DNA of 64,000 nt, taken from positions 105,219 through 169,218 of the forward strand of contig BGZK01001333.1 of the NCBI GenBank assembly GCA_005406025.1, given 5' to 3'. Within the stretch, counting starts at the first letter, position 1; every line of letters starts with the position of its first letter. This document shows positions 22,274 to 34,125 of this stretch, piece after piece. Position numbers and translations under genes: made by a program. Origin of the DNA: Eumeta japonica (lineage: Eukaryota > Arthropoda > Insecta > Lepidoptera > Psychidae). The notes beneath the pieces are model-generated. The model saw only the letters and a program-made list of their open reading frames with translations. It made no database searches and had not been told where the DNA came from.

Positions 22274-24088
22274 ATGTCTCCACGGCATTTGCTACGACTT
22301 GCTTTGATTTTCAAATTATTGAAGTTTAACATCTGTTCATCCGTTAACAAGATTCTTACAGACATTTCCGAAGATAATAAGGGGCACGTCAGTTCCTGTT
22401 TAGTGAAATTGTTGGCTGAAAACTTTTACAATGTCACGCAACTCACAATCGTGACTTATAATGTTGATGACGACGCTGTTATCAGAAATATAAATAATTT
22501 AGAAAAACATAATATAATTTTGAAAACACCGTCATCGAATGGTAACGAAATTATCAACAAGGTATACTTAATTTTGTTTGATAATCCAATGGATTTGCAT
22601 CGCGTTTTCGCAAATCTCGTATTGGATTTGTATTGGAATCCCTTTCTGCGTTTCATCTTAGTGACAAAATTTCATGATCGCAAGGAATTAGAAGGCGTAT
22701 TAAAGGAAATGTTATACAGACATGTCATAAGAGGGGTGGTGATAGACACTTTTCAAGATAAAATGGATCTGTACACATATGGTCCGTGTGATGCTGGCAA
22801 CTGTTGTCGAAATTTCGAGAAGATCATAGAACTAGGTGCGTGCCGATCTCGAAACGGAATCGATGTATTTTCTAATAAATTTAAAGTGGATATGAAGAAT
22901 TGTACGTTAAATGTGGCCACTCATCACTGGCCACCTTTATCAGTGATTTCAAAGGGAAAAGATGAAAATAAAACTTTGGGAATAGAGCAAATTTTAATAG
23001 AAATGGGTACTGCTCATCTAAATTTAAATCTAAACTATTCAGTTGTGTACGATTCCGAAGTATTTGGGTTCGTATTACCAAATCGCAGTATGACCGGTGT
23101 GCTTAAAAGTATTGAAGAAAACGACGCAGAATTAGCATTCGGTTCTTTTATATTGTCGGCCAATAGAACAAGCGGCCTTGATTACGTTTGGTCGTACCTC
23201 GTTCATCGAGACTATTTGGCAATATTCGTTCCTCCAACAACTTTAGTTGAAAAATGGAAATCTATTTACTTAGGCTTCCATGTTCATATATGGGTTATGG
23301 TAGTGTTTGTGTTCGTAATTTTTTCGGTATTGTCGTCGAGCGTCTCTAATCGTAACGAAAAAGATCGCGTTTCGTGCTGTAGAGATCCATCTATAATTCT
23401 ATATCTATGGGGATTCATGGTGCAAAATGTCTCATGGATCATGCAGAGAAGACTTCAATCCAGTCCGATACTATCCGGTATTATTTGGTTTTCTTTTCTG
23501 ATGAACGGCTTTTACCAGAGCTCTCTTACGAGTCTTATCACAAAACGTGACACCAAACAGGTGATAGACAGTATCAAACAATTAGAAGAATCAAATTTGA
23601 AACCATGTCTTTCTACCGTTACAAGAATTCATATGGAATTAACAAATATTACAATAATTAACGACGACAAATCCCAACCAAAAGAATGTGAAGGCACAAA
23701 CCAAGCATTTTACACTGTGGAATCGAGAAGCGATTACTACACGGTCTCGACGCTCGCCAAGCACAGAGTTATTTTAGAATCTTTTAACGAAACCATTCCT
23801 CGAATACATACTGTGAAAGAACGATACGCACCATTGATTTATGGGTTTTTTGTTTATCGGGGCTTTCCGTTGACACACCAGTTACATTTATACATGTTGA
23901 GACTGGGAGAGACGGGCCACATCGATAAAGTAATAAGAGATGTAATTCCAGAGTACGGAGAAACGCGTAATTTTGGCGGCAGCACTACTTCTACAATTTC
24001 TTTGTCAGATTTGAGAATTCCTTTTGCATTATTAGGTTTTGGTATGGTGGTATCCATGTTAGTGTTTTTAACTGAAATAAAAGTGTGA
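22274..24088 (+). CDS. Divergent ionotropic receptor (IR), intronless
   Basis: A single 604-codon frame encoding a ligand-gated cation channel of the insect IR family, expected in the membrane of chemosensory neurons. A hydrophobic start (LLRLALIFKLLKFNIC) fits a signal peptide. The amino-terminal half and first ligand-binding lobe run to about 330 (NCTLNVATHHWPPL at ~209). M1 is at ~338-357, the pore region at ~372-395, and M2 at ~400-423 containing FYQSSLTSLIT, the IR form of the glutamate-receptor motif SYTANLAAFLT. The second lobe is ~425-578 and M3 is at ~581-600 (FALLGFGMVVSMLVFL), leaving a four-residue tail. The glutamate-contact Arg and Thr of classic receptors are not evident, so the ligand is unknown. 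The start ATG follows ACGAAAAC. An AATAAA at 24076-24081 lies just before the stop, and another at 24596-24601. Lack of introns is common in divergent lepidopteran IR subfamilies; I do not assign one. Confidence 0.92.
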   Translation: MSPRHLLRLALIFKLLKFNICSSVNKILTDISEDNKGHVSSCLVKLLAENFYNVTQLTIVTYNVDDDAVIRNINNLEKHNIILKTPSSNGNEIINKVYLILFDNPMDLHRVFANLVLDLYWNPFLRFILVTKFHDRKELEGVLKEMLYRHVIRGVVIDTFQDKMDLYTYGPCDAGNCCRNFEKIIELGACRSRNGIDVFSNKFKVDMKNCTLNVATHHWPPLSVISKGKDENKTLGIEQILIEMGTAHLNLNLNYSVVYDSEVFGFVLPNRSMTGVLKSIEENDAELAFGSFILSANRTSGLDYVWSYLVHRDYLAIFVPPTTLVEKWKSIYLGFHVHIWVMVVFVFVIFSVLSSSVSNRNEKDRVSCCRDPSIILYLWGFMVQNVSWIMQRRLQSSPILSGIIWFSFLMNGFYQSSLTSLITKRDTKQVIDSIKQLEESNLKPCLSTVTRIHMELTNITIINDDKSQPKECEGTNQAFYTVESRSDYYTVSTLAKHRVILESFNETIPRIHTVKERYAPLIYGFFVYRGFPLTHQLHLYMLRLGETGHIDKVIRDVIPEYGETRNFGGSTTSTISLSDLRIPFALLGFGMVVSMLVFLTEIKV

Positions 24089-24159
24089 TGAATTCCTTTT
24101 AATTTTGAAATGTCTGCAAAACTTGTTAGTTATAACCTTTAATTTTTATTTTTAACTAG

Positions 24160-24560
24160 TTTCCGCCCACGACTTTGGCCGCGTGTATATACAATGCATT
24201 CCATCATTTTGTATATATAATGATTACGTTCTTAATCATGATCCTGTTTACTATCGCGATTCTGATCCCGATCCTGCTGTCGATGCCAAATTGCTTCTCT
24301 CTCAATTTCGATCACGGTCCCGCTTTTGATACCGAACACAGTCTTGATTTAAGAAGATTCCGATTCTGGTTCCGTTTTCGATCCTAATCCCACTCTCAAA
24401 TACGATTACAATATTGCTTCTTATTCCGGTTTCAGTCATGCTATTAATCGTGATTTTAGTCTTGATTGACTCTTGATTCAGACCTCAGTCCCGTTCCTAA
24501 TTCCGATCACTCCATGTTCGAATCTCCATTCTGCTCCCCGTTTCGTTTACGTTTTAGAAT
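24160..24560 (-). repeat. Hexamer-patterned dispersed repeat, copy 3
   Basis: It starts CTAGTTTCCGCCCACGACTT followed by a C/T-rich body (GATTCTGATCCCGATCCTG, CCGATTCTGGTTCCGTTTTC), the complement of copies 1 and 2. It begins about 70 bp after the IR stop codon and may lie in the IR 3' UTR. Confidence 0.55.
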
Positions 24561-24601
24561 CCATTACCCATCACGGTTCTGATATGGATGAATACAATAA
24601 A

Positions 24602-27600
24602 ACTAACGAAACATATGTGTAAAGTTTATTCTAGCTAAAATAATCTAAGTTACGAAATAAGTTAGTTTACAGATATACTTATATAATAGTGCTCACAAAT
24701 TATTTCAAGTATTTAATCTTTCTCAATTAAACTATTAAATAGCGTAGATAATTCAAGGCATAGAATTAACATAACTTTTTTGTTTGTGAGCCTATTTGAA
24801 TGAAATAAACATTTAACGTTACAGGAAGCTTGCCACAATACATCAAAGAGAACCGTATTCAAATCGGTTAAGCTTTCTCTGATTTTAGCCTGCACAAACG
24901 TATAGCACAGACATACAGATATACAGACAAGATTATAAAACTATTTTTTTCACCTCGGTAACATACGTGCAAATTGTTTTTGATAAAATTTAAATGTATC
25001 AATTGCTTTTTGTGAAAAGGATTAATGTCCAGACACGGTTCGTTTATAACTTTATTACATGTATTGTATAGATTTTATAACAATTCATAAACAATGTAAG
25101 TAACGTGAGGTTTCTAATAAATAACTTGTTTCTTTCTTTCTGATTGTTTAATTTCTTATCTTGTTACTCATATAAATATAAATTTTATAATTTTAACAAG
25201 AATTATGAAAAATTTTAGGTGATAAATAAAATAGAAGTATAACAATGGGCAAAATATATTTAATAAAATATTTTACATTTAGAAGTACAACGAATATGTT
25301 TTTTTAGCTTCAGTATTCTCTCTTAAAACGTTGTTATTTTTCTAGAAATTCCACTTGATAATTTAATGAAAGTTTTACTAAGTCTAAAATGAAATACTCT
25401 ATAGAATAATTTTTATTTATTTTCAATTCAATAAATTGATATAAATGAAAGGTATGATTTGCAAATGAAAGACGGAAAAGCAGTTAATCTACCATTAATT
25501 TAAAAATAAAACTTCGTTATATTAATAGTATATTAATGATAATGTTAATGGATTTTTAAAATATATTTGGTATATGTCACATGAATAAATAGTATAATCA
25601 AATTTTTTACATGTTATTTTTTATGGTATGATGGATTTGAAGTTGAAGCGTGATGCTTCAAAACATTAAGGATTCATAGGACGGAGTGAAGGACGAAAAT
25701 ATAGTGTACGTTGTCATTCTCGAAATGAGGTCCCCTAACGCGGCTTATGGTAGGCGTTGACCTGCAGAAATCGTAACATAACGAAAAAGCCCCTCCATCT
25801 TAATACTTGTATGTAAGTGACATTTGTTATCGATATCAAAAATTACCTGATTCCACAGATTGACCTGCGTAACAACGTATTTATAAGATAACAGATGGCG
25901 CTGTTTAGTGTTTTCACAGCGCTGTTATTAATATGTTGATTTATGAAATATTACTTTTCATTTAATTTAATTGTTCTCAAACACTTATTTATTTTTTTGA
26001 GTCTGTTAATGATTTTCTTATATAATTTGTAATTCACTATTTTATATCCAATTTTTTATAAATGAATATTTTTCGTGAAATATGAAATGAAACTCTTTGA
26101 TTTTCATAATATTTAACAACAAAAAAAATTTAATAACTTAAAAAAAATGTTAAATATAATTTTATCACAATTTCTTCCTTCAATTTTTTTTAATTTTTCA
26201 ATGAATTACTCTCATATGTTCTTAATTTACTTCATTGTGCCTGTTATTAATAATAAAAAATTGATTTCAACCAGGTGTTCCACGACACCTCTAGTTTTTT
26301 AATTTTTTATTTTAAAAGTATTTGATATCTGGTTTGAATCGACAAATGCAATGATTAGTTCACGATGTACAAATATAGAGTCATGTAGAGAGATCTTACG
26401 TTCCTTTATAGGTATATTGATAGATTGGTTCCATAAACCCTGAATCACTTAGGTATTTAATGTTTGTGGTTGTTTAAACCGACCTCGTAGACTATCTCTT
26501 CCCTTTGCACTGCGCTGAACCAATGTGAGGCAAACGTATTAATAGCTAATGTAATAATGTCTATCGTAAGCGAATACCAGTTAAGATGATTGTCATTATT
26601 ATAGTTACTGAAATATTTTATTATGTTTGGAGAGTTCTTACATTAGCCTGTTCAAATAAGAAAACTGTGTTTAAGCCAAGTTTTCAAATCACTAAAATGT
26701 ATATACAACATGATTCTCAAGCATTATTATGATTGTCAGTCGTCGACACTTGATTAGAGATGTTATTTCGAACAGGCATTGGGTTCCAGTTTAGTTCGTC
26801 TATTTGGTGGCTTTGATGTCGATATCACGCCTAATTTCATTGTCGATACAGATTAAACATGCAACTCATGGTGGGCTATATCTCTGTATCATGTGTTTAT
26901 GTGACAAGGGGATTCCCGAAAACCATTCTGACAAATAATCTGCATAAGTTTCATTCTTGGAACTTTAATATTTCTCAGAACTCCGATTTACATTTGTATG
27001 ATTATGCGAAATATTTATCGATCATGTATTATAATACAGAAAAAGGATAAAGTTGTTAACGACGGATAATGTATTATACTATGTGTTTTATGTAGATATA
27101 TTGAAGAAAATGTTATTCCTCATCATACTGTCTTTTACATGATGTTCAGTCTATAACAATGGTTTCGTGGTGACAAAATACGAACTGTATAAATATTTAT
27201 GGTAAGAGATATTTACAGCCGCTTTTTCCTATGGTTTGAAAACTAATGTGATATGATTAGGCTAATTTGGAACACGGCTTTTGTAGAAATTCATGCTTGA
27301 TTGTTAATTGTGTAGTTCACAAAAATTAAAATATCAATACTGAATTTTCTGGTTAGATATTAAAATAGAAACGAAAGTAGTTAAAATCGGCTAAAAAAAG
27401 CCAATGAAATAATTTGAAATAAATAAAGATTTTTCGTTATGAGTTTCTTAAATAATGTTATTTTATAAAGTAGATATTGTTGTTTACTTGTATCTGTCTC
27501 TAAGCAGTAATTTGAAATACAGGTATTTTTGTTAATTTTAAAGGTATTTAAAAATATTTTCAATTCTTCCTTTGCTAAATAAAAATACTTAATTGAATAT

Positions 27601-28570
27601 TAAAAATTGTTAAATTGTTTGTCGAGTTTGATGATTATATTCTCTTGAAACTGGATTGTGGGAATAAAAAATGTTTCCTAAGATAATCAAATATGTATTC
27701 ATCAATTGAATAAAAACATTAAGATTGTTTTACACGTCAAACATTTTGTATTGTTTTATAAGAATGAACTTACTTTCATTTCATTTATTGATTTCCTAAT
27801 TGTTTAAAATAAAGACTTTGTACCAAGATTCTCCTTATCATAAATTATCTTCAAACCAAACAATTGCAAGTTATTATAATACATTTAATAAACAATTGTT
27901 TTCACTTTGTGTATATTTTTCCGATACATGATTGCCTTCAGTGATCTAAAAAGAAGTAAGAGCTAGTATGGCTAGTATGTTAGTACGTACTAGTACTTTA
28001 AGTAACGCAATCATCACGACTAGTCCTTACTATGAGGTTTATATTATAGAGGAATTATTTTCCGCAACCCGTCCCATGTCCATAAATTTGTATTATGGGT
28101 GTGACTAGTAAAAACGGGATCGATCCTCAACTTTGATGGTAAAGTTTCTCTTTCTTCTTCTTGGTGACGACTGGGTATTAGTTCTTGCCAATATAACATA
28201 TAACATGTTATATACAGCAGTCTGATTGTGATGGGCGCTCAGGCAAGTATATGACGTTTATAGATCGAGTTGATATTACAATGGTCACAAACGCAGCTTC
28301 AATTATGCGATTACGTGTTGTGGTGAATATCATGTTTAGATAAATTAGCTCGAATCACTTTGATGAATTTCGGTACAGCGTTTTCATTAAGCGCCGATGT
28401 CTTGAACTTTGATGAGAAGCCGCCTCGAAGTGAGATGCGAATGAAAGTGGGATAAGGATGATTGAGGATGCGAAAAGGGTTAAAGGACAATAATGGCACT
28501 ATCCCAGGCGAGTGAAGTTTAAGTGAAGGTGAAGATGAATGTTTTTAAATTAAGTTGACTTGAATTTGGG
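24602..28570. other. Non-coding intronic stretch
   Basis: AT-rich, with no supported exon. The only structure noted is the weak inverted pair at about 26646/26778. Confidence 0.45.
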
Positions 28571-28709
28571 CAATTGTAATATACATTACGATTTATATTT
28601 ACGTCAAGGGAACTTATACCGTGACAATGTAATTATTTTACAATTGTAATATACATTACAATTTGTATTTATATCTAGAGAACTTATACCATGGCATTGT
28701 AATTTTACC
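28571..28709 (+). repeat. 70 bp tandem duplication
   Basis: Two adjacent copies (28571-28640 and 28641-28709) each begin CAATTGTAATATACATTAC and include GAACTTATACC near the end. There are few differences, so the duplication is fairly recent. Confidence 0.8.
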
Positions 28710-28939
28710 TAATAAATCGTTTAATCACGCTAGCAACCAGCAGTCACTATATGAGCGTCGTGAAATAAAGTGAAATAATGCATTGTGTGACAAGGGATGA
28801 AACAATCTGCCTGCCCTCGCTTGGAACTGTGAGTTTTAACATTTTTTTTATGTCAATCATGAAAATATAATATCTGTCAGACCAGTTAATTATTAAAATG
28901 ATATTTATATAGATTAAAAAAATATAATAAAACCTATTC

Positions 28940-29165
28940 TGATGTAAAGATCGGCAAGGGTCGCCCTAGAAAACTCTAAGCAGACTAAATTGGTGGCATA
29001 TAAATAAAAGGCCAAATTTTAAGCATCAGAAACCGGCGACTTTGCATTAAAAGATTGATGAATGTCAACGAAGCAAGAGAGATATGCAAAGATCAATCTG
29101 TAGTCTCTGTCTACCCTTCTAGGAAAAAGGCGTAATATTAACTATTTATTATTATATTATATTAT
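28940..29165 (+). mobile_element. RTE-type retrotransposon 3' end, fragment 1
   Basis: Similar to 31155-31380 and 54185-54376. Shared blocks include GGTCGCCCTAGAAAA, ATTGGTGGCATAT, GGCCAAATTTTAAG and AAAGATTGATGAATGTCA, ending in a TTATTATTATA run. These correspond to the last codons and tail of a reverse-transcriptase element. It is 5'-truncated and broken by stops. Confidence 0.65.
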
Positions 29166-31154
29166 TGTCTATTCTGAAAGGATCGAAAATAGAAATGAAA
29201 TGATTGCAATTTTATTACGCGCACAGAAAGCGACTACTATGCATCTGAGGGAAGAAAGCCGTCTTTTTCATTCTTCCAACAGTCTGAATTATCCAATTTC
29301 GATTGGCTAAACAGGCATTGAAACTAGCATTTTCAATGCAGGCTATATAAAAATATTAAAGAAACTATTTAGTTCGTTTGTGTTATTTACGATTTTTTAT
29401 TAATGTTTTTAACGACTCGTGTTTCAAAAGATTTAAGATTTAGATTTTGAAAAATGTATATGTATTTTCTTAATTTAATAATAATAATCGATATTTGACG
29501 CTCAATCACATTCATTCATATAAAATGAAATAAATAAAAAATAAACAAATAACTTCTTGCACTAAATAGTACTAATCTACTACTACTATTAATAGCAAAA
29601 ACTTTATATAATAAATCATCTACAAATATGTTAAATTACCAAAAGGCACAAATGCAGATCAATACCTTTTCGATGATATTAAGTTTAACTGAGAAACGCC
29701 CTTTTGTTGTATAGATACACTGAACACAAAATTCTCCATATTCTAATAACTATATTATTAAGGGAATATAATACTAGTATCCGCCCCTGGCTCCGCCTTT
29801 AAGGATATTTCCGCATATATTTTCTCTTTACAATCTTTATAGTAAACAGCTTCTGTCTCCTATAAAGGAAGGAAAGAAGACACACAACGGTTTGAGGCGC
29901 CTGAACCTAGAAACATTCAATAGGGTATTTTACTGATGTTTAAAATATCATGAAAATTTGTAGATTTCGTGGCCTAATGGTTTTCACGCGCGAATGTTGA
30001 TTCAACATCAGAAAGGAAATCGGGAACTCTGCTATACCTTTAACCAATTTATAATAGAAATGACAGCCATTTAATTGTCTTCCGCTAAACAAAGTTTGCA
30101 TATTTAAAGCTCTTAGATGGTCTTCATATGTAGGTGCTTTTTTTTTTATAAAAATCAATTATATGAAAAGTGCCACATAAACCGCTTTTGTATTTTTTCT
30201 ATTTTTTTTATAGACCTGGGTATTAGAATTCCAGACCACGCTGCAGTACTATATTATACTTCAGACCAAAGCTCTATACAGTATTAATATATAAAATTGC
30301 CTGGAAATGATGAAATTGGCAGATGGAGAAAATGAGAGAAATCAGGGAAATTATTACACTTGATTGAGATTTAGTGGGAACAAACTATTACTATTTTTAT
30401 GCAGAATTACCAACTATTACTGGATTATTCTCTAGTTTTTGAGGTTAATGAAGGTTGCTGACGTAACCTGTGTGGACTTGGAAAATAAGCTATAAAATAA
30501 GCAATAAACATACAAAAGCTATATCAATGTGTGCCTTTGTAATGCACATCTCTGTGTTATATATCTCCTAAATTAATATTGCTCGGAGTAAACAACGAAA
30601 GTTCCGTGATCGTAGGTGGCATTGGGCGGATTTTGTTTTGTTTTCTCAGTCTGTTTGCTCCGTTCATAAAGCGACGTCTCTGCGACGCAAGCGACTGAGC
30701 GTTATGATGCTTTTAGGATTCCGTAAACGCGATGACGAAATGGAACCCTTTTAGGTGCATTTTCTTCTGTATTTCTCTATCTATCTGTCCGTCTGACATG
30801 TTTTATCAGAATCTGTTGAACAAAAAGATGCGATTTGGTATATCGTGTATACAGGTTAGGTGATAAATCACGGATATACAGCTTAAACTCGAAGAGGATT
30901 CTGATCTTGTGGGTTACTTTTGTAGGACGAACTGGAAAATTAGAAGAAACTTGGTTCAAGTGTATCTTTTGGCATTTGTAATTAATGACCTTCTTTATTC
31001 ATTTAATATACTCACAACAAAGGAAAAATAAAAGTACAATGTAATTAAGATAATGACGGATGAGAGTTCTTGCTGTGCTCCTTTTTAATATTGCTGTTTC
31101 TTCAAAATAAGAGACTAACAAAGCATTTCTATAGAACGAAATTGTTTTATGGAA

Positions 31155-31380
31155 AAGTCGGCTAGGGTAGCCCTAGAAAATCCTATGCAGAACAAATTGG
31201 TGGCATATTCAAAAAGGGCCAAATTTTAAGTGTCTGAAACTGACGAGACTGCATGAAATGATTTATGGACGTCACTGAAGCAAGAAGAGGTATGCAAAGA
31301 TTGCATCGTGTCGAAATATATAGTCTATGCTTACCTTTCTGGGCAATAGGCGTGAGTTTATATTATTATTAGTAATTCAG
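31155..31380 (+). mobile_element. RTE-type retrotransposon 3' end, fragment 2
   Basis: The same blocks as fragment 1 (GGGTAGCCCTAGAAAATCC, CAAATTGGTGGCATATTC, GGGCCAAATTTTAAG), ending in TATTATTATTAG. Same strand as the other two fragments. Non-functional. Confidence 0.65.
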
Positions 31381-32689
31381 ACTTTCCTAAAAATATTTTA
31401 ACTGTGTCATTCTCTCTTTGCTATTCTCTCATTCAGGCCATTCGTTTACGTGAATAAGCCGACATGAAATACCGAACTGAGTCATTTCAAGTATGTGTTA
31501 AGTTTACGAAAGAAAAAAAACTTTGCGTTTGTATGTATATTGTAAGAGTGCTGGGTTGCGCGAATGTTATTCGATTCATTTAAATGTTGAGAGATACACG
31601 AGGTACGTCTAGGAAGAAAGGCGTGTTCCCTGTATATGTATATATATGTGCGAGAAGCTCAGTCTTTCTAAGAAAAAAAACCAAAGATTCGACTATTCGA
31701 AATGAAAGAGTATTTTCATTTAAGATCAGTATGTTTATTGATCGGTTCTTCAATATTACTCTCTATGATTTCTGAATATTAACTTATTAAATTACTATAA
31801 CAATCCACTTTTATCACTCTTGAAACTTGTGAACTCTGGCATCAAGTATATATGTATATATATATGGGAGAACGAAATAACTCATATCAATATGGAACGA
31901 TGTGATTTATTTCTACTTTACTTTAACTTTATAGTATGATACTAAAATTATGTTCGAGGTGGATTAGAATTTGAATCGATATCATATTAATTTAGCATAA
32001 TTGGACTATAGGACTTATAGGGTGCGGTGCAGATGGCAATCCGATTATGTGAGTTTATCGGCTTGGGGTAAAGTCGCCGTGACCGAGGGTTATCGTAATT
32101 TAGCTATATCCAAGTGAATTAAATAAATAAAAAGTATAGAAAACAGAGAATATATGTTATGATATCAAGAATACGCCAAATTATATCAAGATATTCTGCA
32201 ACCTCTCCTCCATTCGATTCATCAATATTTGAAGCGCAGTTCTTAAATAGATAGGAAGATTTTTAATACACACAAATCTATTTCTAGAAATGGAAATGGT
32301 ATTAGTGAAAAACGTTATCCAAATCCATAGTTATTGAGATTAGCACAGCCGTACATACACGCAAACAGACAGATGCATACCGTGGAGTTTTTGAAATGAG
32401 AGTGGTCCGATTTCAATAGGACTTTCGTTCTTATAAATTCACGTTATAGTAAACGGGCTCAGGTCACGACCTGAACGGACGTCGAGGTCGGGGTGAGGGT
32501 CAAAATAGCGTGTTGGGTTCAGATCGGACATAATTTATTCTGTGGCTACGCGCGCGCACTTATCAATTGTACTTTACTATGCATTAAAATTTCTTTGTAA
32601 GGGCAGCCAGTCATCCGAAGGGTTAAGGAAAAAAGACTATTCTGCAGTTGAAGACTGTGCTAAAATTAATTTGTTATCGTTCGTTACAG
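31381..32689. other. End of the large otopetrin intron
   Basis: Mostly featureless. At 32460-32473 the palindrome CAGGTC-AC-GACCTG is followed by more AGGTC-like words up to about 32500, within a GC-richer patch about 220 bp before the exon. A nuclear-receptor site is possible but unproven. Confidence 0.3.
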
Positions 32690-32850
32690 CTTTCGGAATC
32701 GGATCCATGATCTATTCGGGCCTAGAGTTCGGCCAGTACTGGGAGCTGGAGCGCAACACCAACTGTCACAACGTGCTGCTCGCGCTGACCCCCGCCACGC
32801 GCATGGCTTTCATCTTCATACAGATGTACTTCATCTTTCTCAACAACGAG
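32690..32850 (+). CDS. Otopetrin proton channel, second visible exon
   Basis: The acceptor TTACAG ends at 32689 and the donor GTATGT begins at 32851. It enters in phase 1, matching the donor at 15946, and leaves in phase 0. It encodes FGIGSMIYSGLEFGQYW, then a short loop with two cysteine/asparagine positions (NTNCHN), then a second hydrophobic span (MAFIFIQMYFIFLNNE). The exon is clearly more GC-rich than the introns around it. The amino-acid run is strongly typical of insect otopetrins. Confidence 0.92.
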
Positions 32851-33399
32851 GTATGTTGATATCAAACACTGTATTATATTTTTGATGTCCAATATAAATA
32901 ATATGTGTTAAAGTTCGTTATTTGTTGTTGCTACATTCGCATGCTTTGTAACGAAAATATGATTAGTCGAATCAATAATTTTACGGAAAAGTCACCATCA
33001 GCCAAATTAAAGATTACGTGAATTCAGTGCAGTGTTAGTGCATGTGTTGGTAAAAGTTATTAAGATTCTTTTTTAGTTGTCATATACTGTATCTGATGAT
33101 AATGTTTACCATTTATTTCTTTATTCAATGTATGCAATTAAGAGGAATTAAGACTACTTTCTCTGGTTAAATATTCAATTATTAAATTTAGTTTCACGTC
33201 AATAAGTGTATTTTGTTTGTTTGTCTGTTCGAGCAGATTAAATTCAAAAATAATTACCGTGAAAACATGATATTTATTCGATAGCTCTGGAGTTAAGCTG
33301 AAATAGTATGTAGTTAGAAAAATCAAATCGAGAAAAGTTGGATTAGAAGTTGAAAGCATAATTCAGAAAAATTCTACCTGACTAGAATTTAATGTTACA

Positions 33400-33600
33400 A
33401 TGGGCTGCCGGATCGCGACAAGGATCGCAATCGACAGCGATACCGAAATCGGAACTAAAAGCGCGGCCGGCGGCCGGTTCACAGCTCGATATCGGACTTG
33501 AAAATGAAATTAGAGAGGGAAGCAGTATTAAACTAGGAGACAGAACGGAATAAAATATTTAGGAATTTAAGTCCAATAATCACGAACGAAGCTCCCGGAA
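33400..33600 (+). repeat. Hexamer-patterned dispersed repeat, copy 4
   Basis: A degenerate body (GGATCGCGACAAGGATCGCA, GATACCGAAATCGGAACT) with the same texture as the other copies. It lies in the short intron between otopetrin exons. The closing motif is weak (ACGAACGAAGCTCCCGG). Confidence 0.4.
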
Positions 33601-33722
33601 AAAATAATGATATGTTACGTAGAGTAAATAGATATTTGTGTAACTACAACCTTCTTTATTGTAATAAATATTACAGTTTGTCATATCAATTTCACTAAGT
33701 AGCACTCATCATCGTATTTCAG

Positions 33723-33885
33723 ATGAAAGTTTACAAACACAAGATTGCTGCGCGTTTCGGTCTGATGCACATGGTGGGCACGAATCTCTCGGTGTGGCTG
33801 AACGTGCTCGTCCAGGAAACTAAGCACGAGATCTTGACGTTCTACGATCCGGAGAACCAAACTATCGGCATCTCCCATCGGCTCG
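33723..33885 (+). CDS. Otopetrin proton channel, third visible exon
   Basis: The acceptor TTTCAG ends at 33722 and the donor GTATGT begins at 33886. Phase 0 in, phase 1 out (54 codons plus one base). It encodes KVYKHKIAARFGLMHMVGTN, LSVWLNVLVQETKHEI and an extracellular or linker tail ending ISHRL. The HMVGTNLSVWL stretch is a conserved otopetrin membrane segment. Confidence 0.92.
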
Positions 33886-34125
33886 GTATGTCACAAAATT
33901 ATGATAGTGCATGCTTTTAACAACAATTAGGTACCTTAACATATGTTTGATGCCAATCAGTAAGGTCAGAGTGTTCTGATTCTTCAAAGGGTAAAAAATA
34001 TTCTCATCTGGTTTTTATTGTACTTATAGCCGATATACAAATGCAATTAACCTCTTAGTGATGAAAATAAAATAATGAAATCAAAATCCATTGGATACTG
34101 AGCTATCTTTCAGAATTGATTATTC

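Larger units (their letters stand above)
15947..32689 (+). other. 16.7 kb otopetrin intron holding a nested IR gene
   Basis: The donor GTGAGT at 15947 and the acceptor TTACAG ending at 32689 are joined by the reading frame GTC-G|CT-TTC, giving VAFGIGSMIYSG, a run typical of otopetrins. The intron contains the intronless IR gene at 22274-24088 on the same strand and several repeats listed separately. The stretches 16000-16990, 19670-22270, 24600-28560 and 29170-31150 show no other gene. A small inverted pair (GCCTGTTCAAATAA near 26646 and its complement near 26764) may mark a MITE of about 140 bp. A 30700-30850 stretch resembles a common GGTTCCG repeat. Confidence 0.75.
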
